Numbered from the stretch's first letter, positions 46,601 through 53,140 are shown. The stretch is DNA of 64,000 nt from Bacteroidales bacterium (GCA_016930375.1 JAFGGU010000052.1:62001-126000), one strand, 5' to 3'. The notes: generated by a model from the sequence alone, not told the origin. Numbers and translations: made by a program.

Positions 46601-46995
46601 GCATCCTCTATTATTTTGGTTACATTGTTGAGACTGTAACTATTCTGTGATGATTCGGTGATGTAATAATGAATTGACTTTTCGTTTTCAGGATTGAAAA
46701 CGATGATGCCATTTGACGAACCTAACCACAGCAAACCCCTTTGATCTTCCATGATTGAATTGAAGAAACCGGATGAATCCAGGTAACTCTCAAATTTATA
46801 CCCATCATATCTCTTTATTCCCGGATTGCCGGCAGTTCTGAACCAGATGAATCCCTTGTGGTCCTGGTATAAGCTAAAAACCCGGTGAAGCACACCATCA
46901 CTTTTCTGAATCTGATCGAATAGGATCTCCCGGGTCTGACCGAATATTTGCGTAACGATTGAGAAAATGAACCAAGCCAAACAAATTCTTTTCAT
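43603..46995 (-). CDS. Propeller-sensor histidine kinase, paralogue of 38503-41919
   Basis: 1130 residues with the same plan: signal peptide (MKRICLAWFIFSIVTQIFG), reg_prop propellers (e.g. DHKGFIWFRTAGNPGIK, DRTGLIWAGHQYGGIR), Y_Y_Y (CRLEGYQEDWI), membrane helix, coiled coil, HisKA with His904, HATPase. No REC or HTH follows. Over the last 227 residues I count about 145 identical positions to its paralogue with no gaps; the sensor part has diverged more. The two kinases are therefore a duplication, possibly with different ligands (carbohydrate in known HTCS relatives). It is 67 bases after the DUF4956 gene. Confidence 0.93.
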   Translation of the reverse strand: MKRICLAWFIFSIVTQIFGQTREILFDQIQKSDGVLHRVFSLYQDHKGFIWFRTAGNPGIKRYDGYKFESYLDSSGFFNSIMEDQRGLLWLGSSNGIIVFNPENEKSIHYYITESSQNSYSLNNVTKIIEDANGNIWCATANGLLKMKPGNKLGTFLKDEIFSKGIETAFTISVVKIKKGDSNSGSNQISEIVEDSRGRLWIGGKGSVYILNSENGSCTRIDDDVSGKSRFSDPFISSIMEENPDVFWVGTGNGVFRISNIAASLAGKAIVRTHLDFKQYLDNKLIMGLLKGDKNTIWVGTYLNGLMLMEYDKDRKPKFKEVYTDLLEPEGEGIRTIFSLMKDRTGLIWAGHQYGGIRKFDPEGNCFTSYKELVRLHFSNYDLNPIYIDEAENLWTGTLGGGLYKINKEEKVINYPITDDAIRDKSGNGVISLLEIEKGIFWIGAANGIWQFNAGTGRSRKLFTDTKFGELNNYVYDIQRINKYVLFTLWGEGLFVYNLQTEDLKRYKYDQNTGPGLKSNILFSICRTRDMEFYTGGSRGLTRFELNDATGEIAFLPPPATNAPEITETINKLYPGREGVLWCGTNNGLLKMDLHSGSIQRWMESDGLSFNIIRTLEEDGQGNLWLGTSNGLSMLNPVTGKITSFNKSKGLPIEIHGHHASFRDKEGALYFGGIGGYYCFRPDSITTNKMIPPVVITDFRLFNKPVKIDLTRKAILPSNISYTENIKLRYNQNDISFEFAALDYYRSSENRYACRLEGYQEDWIETDATNRIATYTNLNPGRYTFQVKGSNNSGIWNDQGASVQIVIRPPFWKTTLAYIVYVVLFLLLLRGYIFWRTWKLRKEKALLELQVTERTRQIEEQKEELLQQKEELQTTLENLRKTQDQLIESEKMAALGGLVAGVAHEINTPVGIGITAITTLMDDVQNMAKRFKRNEISRGDFKDFLQSTNDTGELIQKNLERTASLVQSFKQISVDQVTEQKRLFRLKSYLDDIILSLYPKYKQKKIVFNTDCDADLELNSYPGAFAQIFTNLIINSIVHGFHERDRGTVNIGVSSTGKMLHIEYRDDGHGIAKKDLPHIFEPFYTSDERKGTGLGLNIIYNLIRQKLHGNITCESEPGTGVLFKIEIPSG

Positions 46996-47062
46996 CGGTT
47001 TAATTTCAGAATGTCAGTATCTTGATTTCTACTTGTTAAGGTATGAAAAATATATCCTCCTG

Positions 47063-47737
47063 TCAATCATCATCGTTTTCGTTTTCATTTTCATTGAAAC
47101 TTCCGTTCTTGTCACCTTCGAAAAAGATTCTGACCTGGGCGTGGCCTTTGATGTAATCCACTTTACCAATTTCAAAGCGGATGATGTTGAGCTCTGTCAG
47201 CGCTTTTAACTCCTGCAGTAATTGTTGATGGTTACTTGGTTTTAACAGATCAGGTTTGTTGAATGTTATGGTTCTGCGGGAAAGCCTTTTGCTGAAGTAA
47301 CTCTTTTCCATGCTAAAAGTAAGAACAATAAGAAAAATGTTGGCGAAAATGACCCACTGCAGGCATTGACTTACCTGAAGCAGAGCATTAATCGCTGAAA
47401 TTCCGACCACCATGAAAAGGTAGGCCATTTCCTTCACCGGAACGTTAAGGGTTCTGAACCTGATAATGGCAAATATGGCGAACAATCCGAGGGCCAGTCC
47501 AAGTTCCAGTTGTACCCAGCGAAGCATGGCGCAGATCATAAACACAATGGTTCCGGTAATGAGTTGTACAAACATATACTCCGGATTGCGGTTCCACTTG
47601 AAATACATGGCCCTGGAAAGGATCAGCAGCACCACTATGTTAATGCCAAACTGAATCAGCAATTCATAGAATTCAGCACTTGCTACCGACGGGCAAAACT
47701 GAATCTCCAGCAGTTGTGGATTAAATATTGCTTTCAT
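47063..47737 (-). CDS. DUF4956 family membrane protein
   Basis: 224 residues. Four or five membrane helices (e.g. FGINIVVLLILSRAMYF, MFVQLITGTIVFMICAML) surround the DUF4956 core GLALGLFAIFAIIRFRT. A soluble C-terminal domain ends in an acidic Asn/Glu run. In other bacteria the family often neighbours a VTC-type polyphosphate polymerase and a CotH protein. Here a CotH-like gene is directly upstream, but no VTC gene is seen. It has its own promoter with four phased boxes (47782-47850) and an unusually good Shine-Dalgarno GGGAGGA, 5-9 bases before the ATG. Confidence 0.88.
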   Translation of the reverse strand: MKAIFNPQLLEIQFCPSVASAEFYELLIQFGINIVVLLILSRAMYFKWNRNPEYMFVQLITGTIVFMICAMLRWVQLELGLALGLFAIFAIIRFRTLNVPVKEMAYLFMVVGISAINALLQVSQCLQWVIFANIFLIVLTFSMEKSYFSKRLSRRTITFNKPDLLKPSNHQQLLQELKALTELNIIRFEIGKVDYIKGHAQVRIFFEGDKNGSFNENENENDDD

Positions 47738-47781
47738 TTTCTTTCCTCCCGGATTTTATTTTGGTTTGTTTAATTTCCAAA

Positions 47782-47850
47782 GTAAATGTACGATCGCATG
47801 AGGGCCGGAATCTAACAGTGATGTAACAGGGTTTGACAGATATGTAACAG
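47782..47850 (-). promoter_or_regulatory. Composite promoter: TACATTTAC box plus four phased CTGTTA boxes (DUF4956 gene)
   Basis: Minus-strand -7-like TACATTTAC at 47782-47790, then exactly 20 bases, then four CTGTTA/CTGTCA-type boxes. On the plus strand they start at 47811, 47822, 47832 and 47843, spaced 11, 10 and 11 bp. The same layout, box for box, is found at 49498-49566. It probably binds an activator on one face of the helix. Confidence 0.8.
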
Positions 47851-47854
47851 CAGG

Positions 47855-48952
47855 CTAAAACTGCTTGCATGAGCAATTAAGATCATGCAGGAGGTAGTCA
47901 GGATTCTTATAGGTTTGGTAGAAACTTTCGATATAATAAGTGACCGATTTTTTATCTGCTTTTGAAAGATACTCGAAATCGTTGATGGTACCCAGGAGTT
48001 TTTCCTGTAATCCCTGGAATTCCTGTACGATTGGCTTTAATTCCTCATCTGCATAACATACACCCATATAATACCGTTCTGTCACTTCCTTTATGGGAAG
48101 CTCTTCAAAAGGTATGGCATATATGGTGTTCACAATACCGGCATAATCAAAATCATACACTACAGGTATCGCTTTATCGTTAAATACTTCGAGCGATCTC
48201 ATGATTTTAATATTGTGCTGGAGTGGCACTGACCAATCGGTGTTGCCTATCAAAAAATTAAAGACGGCAATCCGTGCCATAACATCCGATACCATGTTCT
48301 TTTGTGTCAGTTTATCACTTTTAATCATGATGGCCTTATTCCGGGCTGCCATTTTATCTTCGTTTTCTATCAGGAATCCAAAAGCCAAAAAGGCTTTTTC
48401 GGGTTTGTTGATATCTACATATCTGATTTTAACAAGTCTGGTTTTCAGGCTATAAGGAGTAACCTGATTGAATAACCTGTAGGTAAGGTATTCCTTTAAC
48501 ACGTAACTTTGATAAAGTTTCGAAGGCATACAATGGGTAACCAGTTTAAGGGTACCTTTCCCCTGGATCTTTTCGGTTTCGTTATCCCTGTCACAGAATT
48601 TCAGCATGATCGGAGGGAAGTTGCAATAAGCCCGGCGCATTTCCCCCCTTGCCTTCACCTTAATATTCTGTGAAACGGAATCATCCTCGTCCGTTTTCAC
48701 AGTGAGTACTGCATCAAAATATTCAGGTTTGTGCTTGGTTCTTAAGAATTCCTTGATATCAAAGCAAAGAGTCACTTGCAGGAGTTCGTCCGAAGCAAAG
48801 AAATCGATGCCATCTACATGTATTTGTTCAGCTTCAGGTGATTCAAGGGAACAGGAATCAACTGTTATTTCATTCACCTGACCATAAGTAAAGCTTACCA
48901 AGCTGAGCATGGCAATGCCAAGCAAAAACATCAGATTGAATTTTGATTTCAT
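47855..48952 (-). CDS. Secreted CotH-like kinase-fold protein
   Basis: 365 residues. A signal peptide (MKSKFNLMFLLGIAMLSLVSFTYG) leads. A beta-rich N-terminal part follows, then a kinase-like C-terminal region with catalytic-loop-like IGNTDWSVPLQHN and metal-binding VVYDFDYAGIV, the CotH/atypical-kinase arrangement. CotH of Bacillus phosphorylates spore-coat proteins; the substrate here is unknown. It lies between a small secreted protein and a DUF4956 protein and is probably transcribed from the 49498-49566 promoter. Pseudokinase status is possible; the lysine of the ATP pocket cannot be assigned by eye. Confidence 0.75.
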   Translation of the reverse strand: MKSKFNLMFLLGIAMLSLVSFTYGQVNEITVDSCSLESPEAEQIHVDGIDFFASDELLQVTLCFDIKEFLRTKHKPEYFDAVLTVKTDEDDSVSQNIKVKARGEMRRAYCNFPPIMLKFCDRDNETEKIQGKGTLKLVTHCMPSKLYQSYVLKEYLTYRLFNQVTPYSLKTRLVKIRYVDINKPEKAFLAFGFLIENEDKMAARNKAIMIKSDKLTQKNMVSDVMARIAVFNFLIGNTDWSVPLQHNIKIMRSLEVFNDKAIPVVYDFDYAGIVNTIYAIPFEELPIKEVTERYYMGVCYADEELKPIVQEFQGLQEKLLGTINDFEYLSKADKKSVTYYIESFYQTYKNPDYLLHDLNCSCKQF

Positions 48953-49004
48953 GGCGTTTAATAATTTTCCTGGTTTTTACTGTACCGGTTATTTGAGTTT
49001 TGAA

Positions 49005-49038
49005 ACCGGCCGCCTGGTATTCTTGCCTGACGGCCGGT
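49005..49038 (-). terminator. Intercistronic hairpin between the small secreted protein and CotH-like genes
   Basis: ACCGGCCG (49005-49012) pairs with CGGCCGGT (49031-49038), an 18-base loop. There is no strong T tract; it may reduce read-through or protect the upstream mRNA end. Confidence 0.45.
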
Positions 49039-49071
49039 CATTCATCGCCGGAATGAAGGATGTTATAATCC

Positions 49072-49452
49072 TTATTTGGCATCGGGTTTGTAGGTCAGGA
49101 AAGCTTTTGCCTCGGTTTCTTCTGCGTTTTCATTTTCTGCAAATTCCACGGCATTTTCCTGTTCCAATTCAGGGGCTATGTACCTGATCTCTTGTTCCGT
49201 CTTTTGTGCAATCCATTCCAGTCTCTCGTAAACCGCCCGGATATCATCGTATACATCCATCGGGGCAGTATATCTTAAAGACTGCTCGGTAGAGACCACC
49301 AAAGCGTTGAGACGCTCAAGAGCTTCATTAACATCCTTGTTGGTGTTTGCTTCAGGCTGAGCCTGTGCCATCAACACTGTGCCATAAACTAAGGCTGCCA
49401 TCAATACAGTTGCCATCTTACAGGCGCGGTTAGATTTTTTTGTGGTTTTCAT
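49072..49452 (-). CDS. Small secreted helical protein, unknown function
   Basis: 126 residues. A signal peptide (about 1-31, ending AQAQ) is followed by a highly charged helical chain: KDVNEALERLNALVVSTEQS and a second, similar half ALERLEWIAQ-like (VYERLEWIAQKTEQEIRYIA). The C-terminus is Glu/Asn-rich. The two halves share the pattern xxERLxxxxxxxEQxxRYxAP, so it is an internal duplication. I do not recognise a family. It has the four-box promoter and a GGGAGGA Shine-Dalgarno, and is probably the most strongly expressed gene of the block (inference). Confidence 0.7.
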   Translation of the reverse strand: MKTTKKSNRACKMATVLMAALVYGTVLMAQAQPEANTNKDVNEALERLNALVVSTEQSLRYTAPMDVYDDIRAVYERLEWIAQKTEQEIRYIAPELEQENAVEFAENENAEETEAKAFLTYKPDAK

Positions 49453-49497
49453 TTTTTGTCCTCCCAGATTATTTAGTTTTTAAGTGAAATTTCTGAT

Positions 49498-49566
49498 GTA
49501 AATGTACGGCACCGGGGAAGCCTGTTTCTAACAGGGATGTAACAGGGATTGACAGATTTGTAACAA
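49498..49566 (-). promoter_or_regulatory. Composite promoter: TACATTTAC box plus four phased CTGTTA boxes (small secreted protein gene)
   Basis: TACATTTAC at 49498-49506, a 20-base gap, and boxes starting (plus strand) at 49527, 49538, 49548 and 49559, spaced 11, 10 and 11 bp. The ATG is 46 bases downstream, against 45 in the DUF4956 copy. The remaining 130 bases up to 49699 hold no gene I can see. Confidence 0.8.
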
Positions 49567-49699
49567 GGGGGAAATGGAAGGACAATTACAGCAAATAATT
49601 ACTGTAAGGAGTTTTGATGGGTTGTATAAAATGGTGTATCCTGTTAAACTCGGAACAGGTAATGCGGATTTTGAAATACGGTTTACAAATAAACGATTT

Positions 49700-50089
49700 T
49701 TACCTTAAAAGATCAACCACTCTTTTTAGTTTGGCGGTGATTTCTGATGCCAGGGGTTCCAATGCAGGATTCTGAACCGCCATCATCGAAGCCATAGGGT
49801 GCACGGCAGCTACTTCGGTGGTACCGTTCTCTTTTCCGATTACTACAACATTGCAGGGAAGCATCACTCCAATTTTCTCCTCCTGTTGCAATGTCTTATA
49901 GGCATAGGCCGGATTACAGGCTCCCAGGATCTTATAGGGCTTGAAGTCAACTCCCAGTTTCTCCTTAAGCCTGGCCTGCATATCAATTTCGGAAACAATG
50001 CCAAATCCCTCGGTCTTCAAAGCTTCGGTCACTTTGGCAATGGTCTCGGCGAAATCTGATTTCAAAACGGTTGAAAAATAATATTCCAT
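49700..50089 (-). CDS. DUF302 domain protein
   Basis: 129 residues. The DUF302 pattern is visible: an N-terminal FSTVLKSDFAETIAKVTEAL, then KLGVDFKPYKILGACNPAYAYK and LLPCNVVV-like VMLPCNVVVIGKENG. The family is small, cytoplasmic or secreted and often sits with sulfur- or redox-related genes; its role is unknown. Here it is last after the thiol-redox genes, separated from DUF2892 by a hairpin. Two cysteines (C58, C79) are in the conserved segments. Confidence 0.85.
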   Translation of the reverse strand: MEYYFSTVLKSDFAETIAKVTEALKTEGFGIVSEIDMQARLKEKLGVDFKPYKILGACNPAYAYKTLQQEEKIGVMLPCNVVVIGKENGTTEVAAVHPMASMMAVQNPALEPLASEITAKLKRVVDLLR

Positions 50090-50112
50090 GATTTTGATTT
50101 TGAATTATTAAA

Positions 50113-50135
50113 GGGCGTAGTTGAAAACTACGCCC
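50113..50135 (-). terminator. GCGTAGTT hairpin after the DUF2892 gene
   Basis: GGGCGTAGTT (50113-50122) and AACTACGCCC (50126-50135) form a perfect 10-bp stem over GAA. On the minus strand it is followed by TTTAATAATT. The core is shared with 2570-2594. Confidence 0.65.
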
Positions 50136-50169
50136 AGCCAACGTCCTGTAGGCCATGGCTACAGGATTC

Positions 50170-50376
50170 TTACTCTTTCTTTTTGCCTGTGTTCATTCCA
50201 AAGGGCAAATACAACGGACAGAAACTAACCAGACTGGTTATTACGAAAACAGCTGCCAGAACCAGCAGCACAACTGCCCACACACCTGTAATTACTTTGG
50301 CAAATGCCAGTATAACAATAACCAGTGCTGCCAACAGCCGGATGGTTTTGTCGGTGCTACCCATATTTTTTTTCAT
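50170..50376 (-). CDS. DUF2892 small membrane protein (YgaP-like membrane domain)
   Basis: 68 residues. MKKNMGSTDKTIRLLAAL matches the DUF2892 start, followed by two membrane helices (VIVILAFAKVITGVWAVVLL, AAVFVITSLVSFCPLYLPFG). The domain is the C-terminal part of the rhodanese YgaP and is often linked to sulfur/thiol handling. The start at 50376 was chosen because the upstream in-frame residues do not match the family. The protein ends NTGKKKE. Confidence 0.88.
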   Translation of the reverse strand: MKKNMGSTDKTIRLLAALVIVILAFAKVITGVWAVVLLVLAAVFVITSLVSFCPLYLPFGMNTGKKKE

Positions 50377-50484
50377 ACTTGATATTTTTATTTTGTTTAT
50401 TGATTTGAATAAGTAACCCATGAAAGGTACTAAATGTTTAAGAGAATTCAAGATTTCTTAGACATTACCTGCATAAACTGGGGT

Positions 50485-50772
50485 TCAAATTTTTTCGGTG
50501 GCAACTACCTTGGCCAAAATATCGGCATAGGTCAGAAACAGGTATTGTTTGCCTTCAAATTCCATCTCTGTGCCTGTAAAAGGTTTAAACAGGACCACAT
50601 CACCCGGTTTGATTTCTGCCTTTTCAATATTACTCATCCAGGCTATCGGAGCCGCTTTGGGCTTTTCTTTTGCTGAATCAGGAATGATTAACCCCGATGC
50701 TGTACGTTTTTCTTCGTTGGAATCGGTAATATCCAGTACTACTTGCTGGTTAATAGGTTGTAACTCTTTCAT
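50485..50772 (-). CDS. GroES-like co-chaperonin, not linked to groEL
   Basis: 95 residues. The GroES fold is shown by PINQQVVLDITDSNEEKRTASGLIIPDSAKEKP (mobile loop) and KPGDVVLFKPFTG. The typical roof-and-C-terminal EGKQYLFLTYADILAKV is present. No groEL is nearby. It lies 38 bases after the Trx-Grx gene, so it is probably part of the redox operon. It may be a second, stress-specific GroES used with the main GroEL (inference). The gap to DUF2892 is 108 bases. Confidence 0.88.
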   Translation of the reverse strand: MKELQPINQQVVLDITDSNEEKRTASGLIIPDSAKEKPKAAPIAWMSNIEKAEIKPGDVVLFKPFTGTEMEFEGKQYLFLTYADILAKVVATEKI

Positions 50773-50810
50773 TGGTATAAGTTTAAATAATTATTATATA
50801 TTCTGGTTAA

Positions 50811-51389
50811 CTAGTGTATTTCGAGCAATTCTTTTAACCTCGGCTGGTTAAATCCAACAACAATTTGTCCGTTAATATCTGTTTGCGGAACTCCTTGCTG
50901 ACCGGAACGTCGAACCAGTGACTCAGCTGCTTTCTGATTTTGTGAAATATCGATATCAGTATAACGGATGTTGTTTTTTTGTAGCCACGATTTCAATGTG
51001 TTGCACCAACTGCATGTAGGTGTGGAATATACGGTAACCTGCCTGCTCGCTTTTAGAACATTACTGGCTTTTGCCTGAAAGACTGAATCTTCCATCAGGG
51101 CTTTGTAATAGTCACTGTTGTGGCATCCTTTGATCGTATTTTCAAATTTACCGGATCTAAAAACCAGCAATGAAGGCACGCTATCTATGCCGAACTTTAC
51201 ATGAATATCCCTTACCTGGTTTACATCAGCGACATAAACAGGCATGGAATCCTTACTTTTTGTAGCATCTTCAAGGCTCTGATAAGCACACTGGCTTTGA
51301 TCACCAGCTGATTTATACAGGAGCAGGAATGCCCGCTCGTTTCCGGATGCCTTTGCCACGAAATCGCTATGTGAATTAACTGGTATCAT
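50811..51389 (-). CDS. Thioredoxin-like/glutaredoxin fusion protein
   Basis: 192 residues. The N-terminal about 105 residues are a thioredoxin-like fold (FLLLYKSAGDQSQCAYQSLE, IDSVPSLLVFRSGKFE) with only one Cys (C34) at the active-site position. The C-terminal part is a glutaredoxin (VTVYSTPTCSWCNTLKSWL with C126 and C129, and GVPQTDINGQIVVGF). The glutaredoxin centre can be reduced by the trxB gene product or glutathione-like thiols. It overlaps the tight cluster of trx genes with a 3-base gap. Confidence 0.88.
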   Translation of the reverse strand: MIPVNSHSDFVAKASGNERAFLLLYKSAGDQSQCAYQSLEDATKSKDSMPVYVADVNQVRDIHVKFGIDSVPSLLVFRSGKFENTIKGCHNSDYYKALMEDSVFQAKASNVLKASRQVTVYSTPTCSWCNTLKSWLQKNNIRYTDIDISQNQKAAESLVRRSGQQGVPQTDINGQIVVGFNQPRLKELLEIH

Positions 51390-51392
51390 GGT

Positions 51393-51809
51393 TTAAGCAC
51401 TTTGGATTTGTTTCATAAGATATTCCTTTGACTTGACACCGACAAAGCGGTTCACCTCCACGCCATTTTTGAAAAGCACCATGGTAGGTATTCCCCTGAT
51501 TTTAAACTTTTGGGCCAGCGACTGGTATTGTTCCACGTTCACTTTTCCAACATAGGAATTCCCTTTCAGTTCACCGGCTATCTCATTCAATACAGGTGCC
51601 ATCATCCTGCATGGACCGCACCAGGCTGCCCAGAAATCCACCAGTACGGTTTTATTTTTGGTTTGGTTCTGGAAGTTTTTATCTGTCAATGTTATAATCT
51701 TGTCATGATCATTCACAAGGGGAATGTTCTTCATCCTTGCCTTGGCCCTGAATACCATAAATGCGAAAAGGGCAATTACAATGCCGGTTATAATTAGTGG
51801 TGTTTGCAT
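51393..51809 (-). CDS. Membrane-anchored thioredoxin
   Basis: 138 residues. An N-terminal membrane helix (PLIITGIVIALFAFMVF) precedes a standard thioredoxin domain with WCGPC (C64, C67), the conserved cis-Pro IPTMVLFKNGVEV and the KVNVEQYQSLAQKF segment. The orientation of the helix suggests a cytoplasmic domain, or a periplasmic one if the helix is a signal anchor; this cannot be settled. It is 3 bases upstream of the Trx-Grx gene and 1 base after trxB, so they are one operon. Confidence 0.93.
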   Translation of the reverse strand: MQTPLIITGIVIALFAFMVFRAKARMKNIPLVNDHDKIITLTDKNFQNQTKNKTVLVDFWAAWCGPCRMMAPVLNEIAGELKGNSYVGKVNVEQYQSLAQKFKIRGIPTMVLFKNGVEVNRFVGVKSKEYLMKQIQSA

Positions 51810-51810
51810 A

Positions 51811-52770
51811 TTAAGCTGTAATAAGTTGTTTTTGTTTTGCTTTTAATTCATGAAGATAATTGGATACAGCCAGGGCGGCTACCGTGCCGTCGCCAACGGC
51901 AGTGGTGACTTGTCTGAAGCGTTTCGCAATACTGTCACCGGCGGCATACACGCCTTCGATGCTGGTGGACATGTCATTTTTCACAACAATTTCACCCCAC
52001 TGGTTTAATTCAATCTTGCCTTTCAGGAATTCTGTGTTGGGAATATAGCCTATGAAAATAAATACGCCATCGGTCTTAAAACGGCTCAAATTGCCGGTTT
52101 TCAGATTTCTGATGTCAACATGTTCCAGGTTTTCATTTCCGTGGAAAGCTGTTATTGCTGATTCCATGACAAAGTGAATTTTGGAATTGGTCCGGGCTTC
52201 TTCCACGGCATGTTCAAAGGCCTGAAAATGATCGAACTGGTGAACAATAGTAACCTTGCTGGCGTATTTGGTGAGCGATACCGCTTCTTCGAGCGCTGAG
52301 TTTCCTCCTCCCACTACCACTATTTCTTTGTTGGTAAAAAAATCCCCGTCACAGGTGGCACAATATGAGATTCCCTTGCCTTTGAGATGATCCTCTCCCG
52401 GCACACCCAAAGTACGCGACCTGCCTCCCGGCGTGAGGATAACCCCATCGGTCGTATATATGCTTCCATCAGAGAGTACAATGGTTTTCAGCTCTTCATT
52501 CAGTTCCATGTTCCGGATTGAAATATTTGACCGTATTTCACAACCAAATGCCACTGCCTGTTTTTTCATAATGCCGGCCAACTGATAACCGCTGATACTC
52601 TCTACGCCCGGGTAATTGGCAATTTCATGGGTGAGGATCATTTGTCCGCCAACCGTACCCTCATTGATGATGAGAGTTCTCAACCGCGCACGTGACAGGT
52701 ATATGCCTGCCGTAAGGCCGGCAGGCCCTGCTCCTATCACAATGGCATCGTAATGTTTGTTTGATTCCAT
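51811..52770 (-). CDS. trxB: Thioredoxin reductase
   Basis: 319 residues. FAD-binding GAGPAGLTAGIYLSRARL is at 13-30, the NADPH-binding GGGNSALEEA motif and the redox-active CATC (C137, C140 in ISYCATCDGDFF) follow, and GVYAAGD closes the FAD site. It uses NADPH to reduce thioredoxins, here those encoded beside it. It lies 4 bases after an atypical thioredoxin gene. Full length; all motifs intact. Confidence 0.97.
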   Translation of the reverse strand: MESNKHYDAIVIGAGPAGLTAGIYLSRARLRTLIINEGTVGGQMILTHEIANYPGVESISGYQLAGIMKKQAVAFGCEIRSNISIRNMELNEELKTIVLSDGSIYTTDGVILTPGGRSRTLGVPGEDHLKGKGISYCATCDGDFFTNKEIVVVGGGNSALEEAVSLTKYASKVTIVHQFDHFQAFEHAVEEARTNSKIHFVMESAITAFHGNENLEHVDIRNLKTGNLSRFKTDGVFIFIGYIPNTEFLKGKIELNQWGEIVVKNDMSTSIEGVYAAGDSIAKRFRQVTTAVGDGTVAALAVSNYLHELKAKQKQLITA

Positions 52771-52774
52771 ACTA

Positions 52775-53131
52775 TCAGGCAGTTACAACAGCGGCAAATT
52801 CCTTGTCGAGAATGGCTGTAACCTGCTCTCTGGTTTGGATACTGGAAGTGGCCTTCACTACCTTGCCGTTTTTGTAATAAATGGTGAAAGGTATTCCCAT
52901 AAAGCCTCTTACTTCAGGTAAATTGCGGATTACATACGATTCGGGATTGTCAAATTCCATATCATAGAACTTCACATGCTTGTATTCGGTTTCAAGATCC
53001 TCTGCAATACCATATACCGGTATACACATGGGACCCATGCGTCCGAGGATAACCATTACGTTTTCGTTTTCACTGATGGCCTTCTGATGATCAGCGGCCG
53101 ATTCGAGGTGTTTTAAATTAGTATATAACAT
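52775..53131 (-). CDS. Atypical single-cysteine thioredoxin-like protein
   Basis: 118 residues. The thioredoxin fold is shown by HVKFYDMEFDNPESYVIRNL and the cis-Pro GIPFTIYYKNGKVVKAT. The usual WCGPC is replaced by RMGPMCIPVYG with a lone Cys36. It may act as a redox sensor, or as a carrier needing a second thiol protein. It is the first gene of the operon (4 bases before trxB). Confidence 0.82.
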   Translation of the reverse strand: MLYTNLKHLESAADHQKAISENENVMVILGRMGPMCIPVYGIAEDLETEYKHVKFYDMEFDNPESYVIRNLPEVRGFMGIPFTIYYKNGKVVKATSSIQTREQVTAILDKEFAAVVTA

Positions 53132-53140
53132 TGTTATTGG

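Noticed and set aside
47782-47850. A classical LytTR operator
   Set aside because: LytTR sites are usually two repeats about 12-13 bp apart; here there are four at 10-11 bp steps, so naming the regulator family is not justified.
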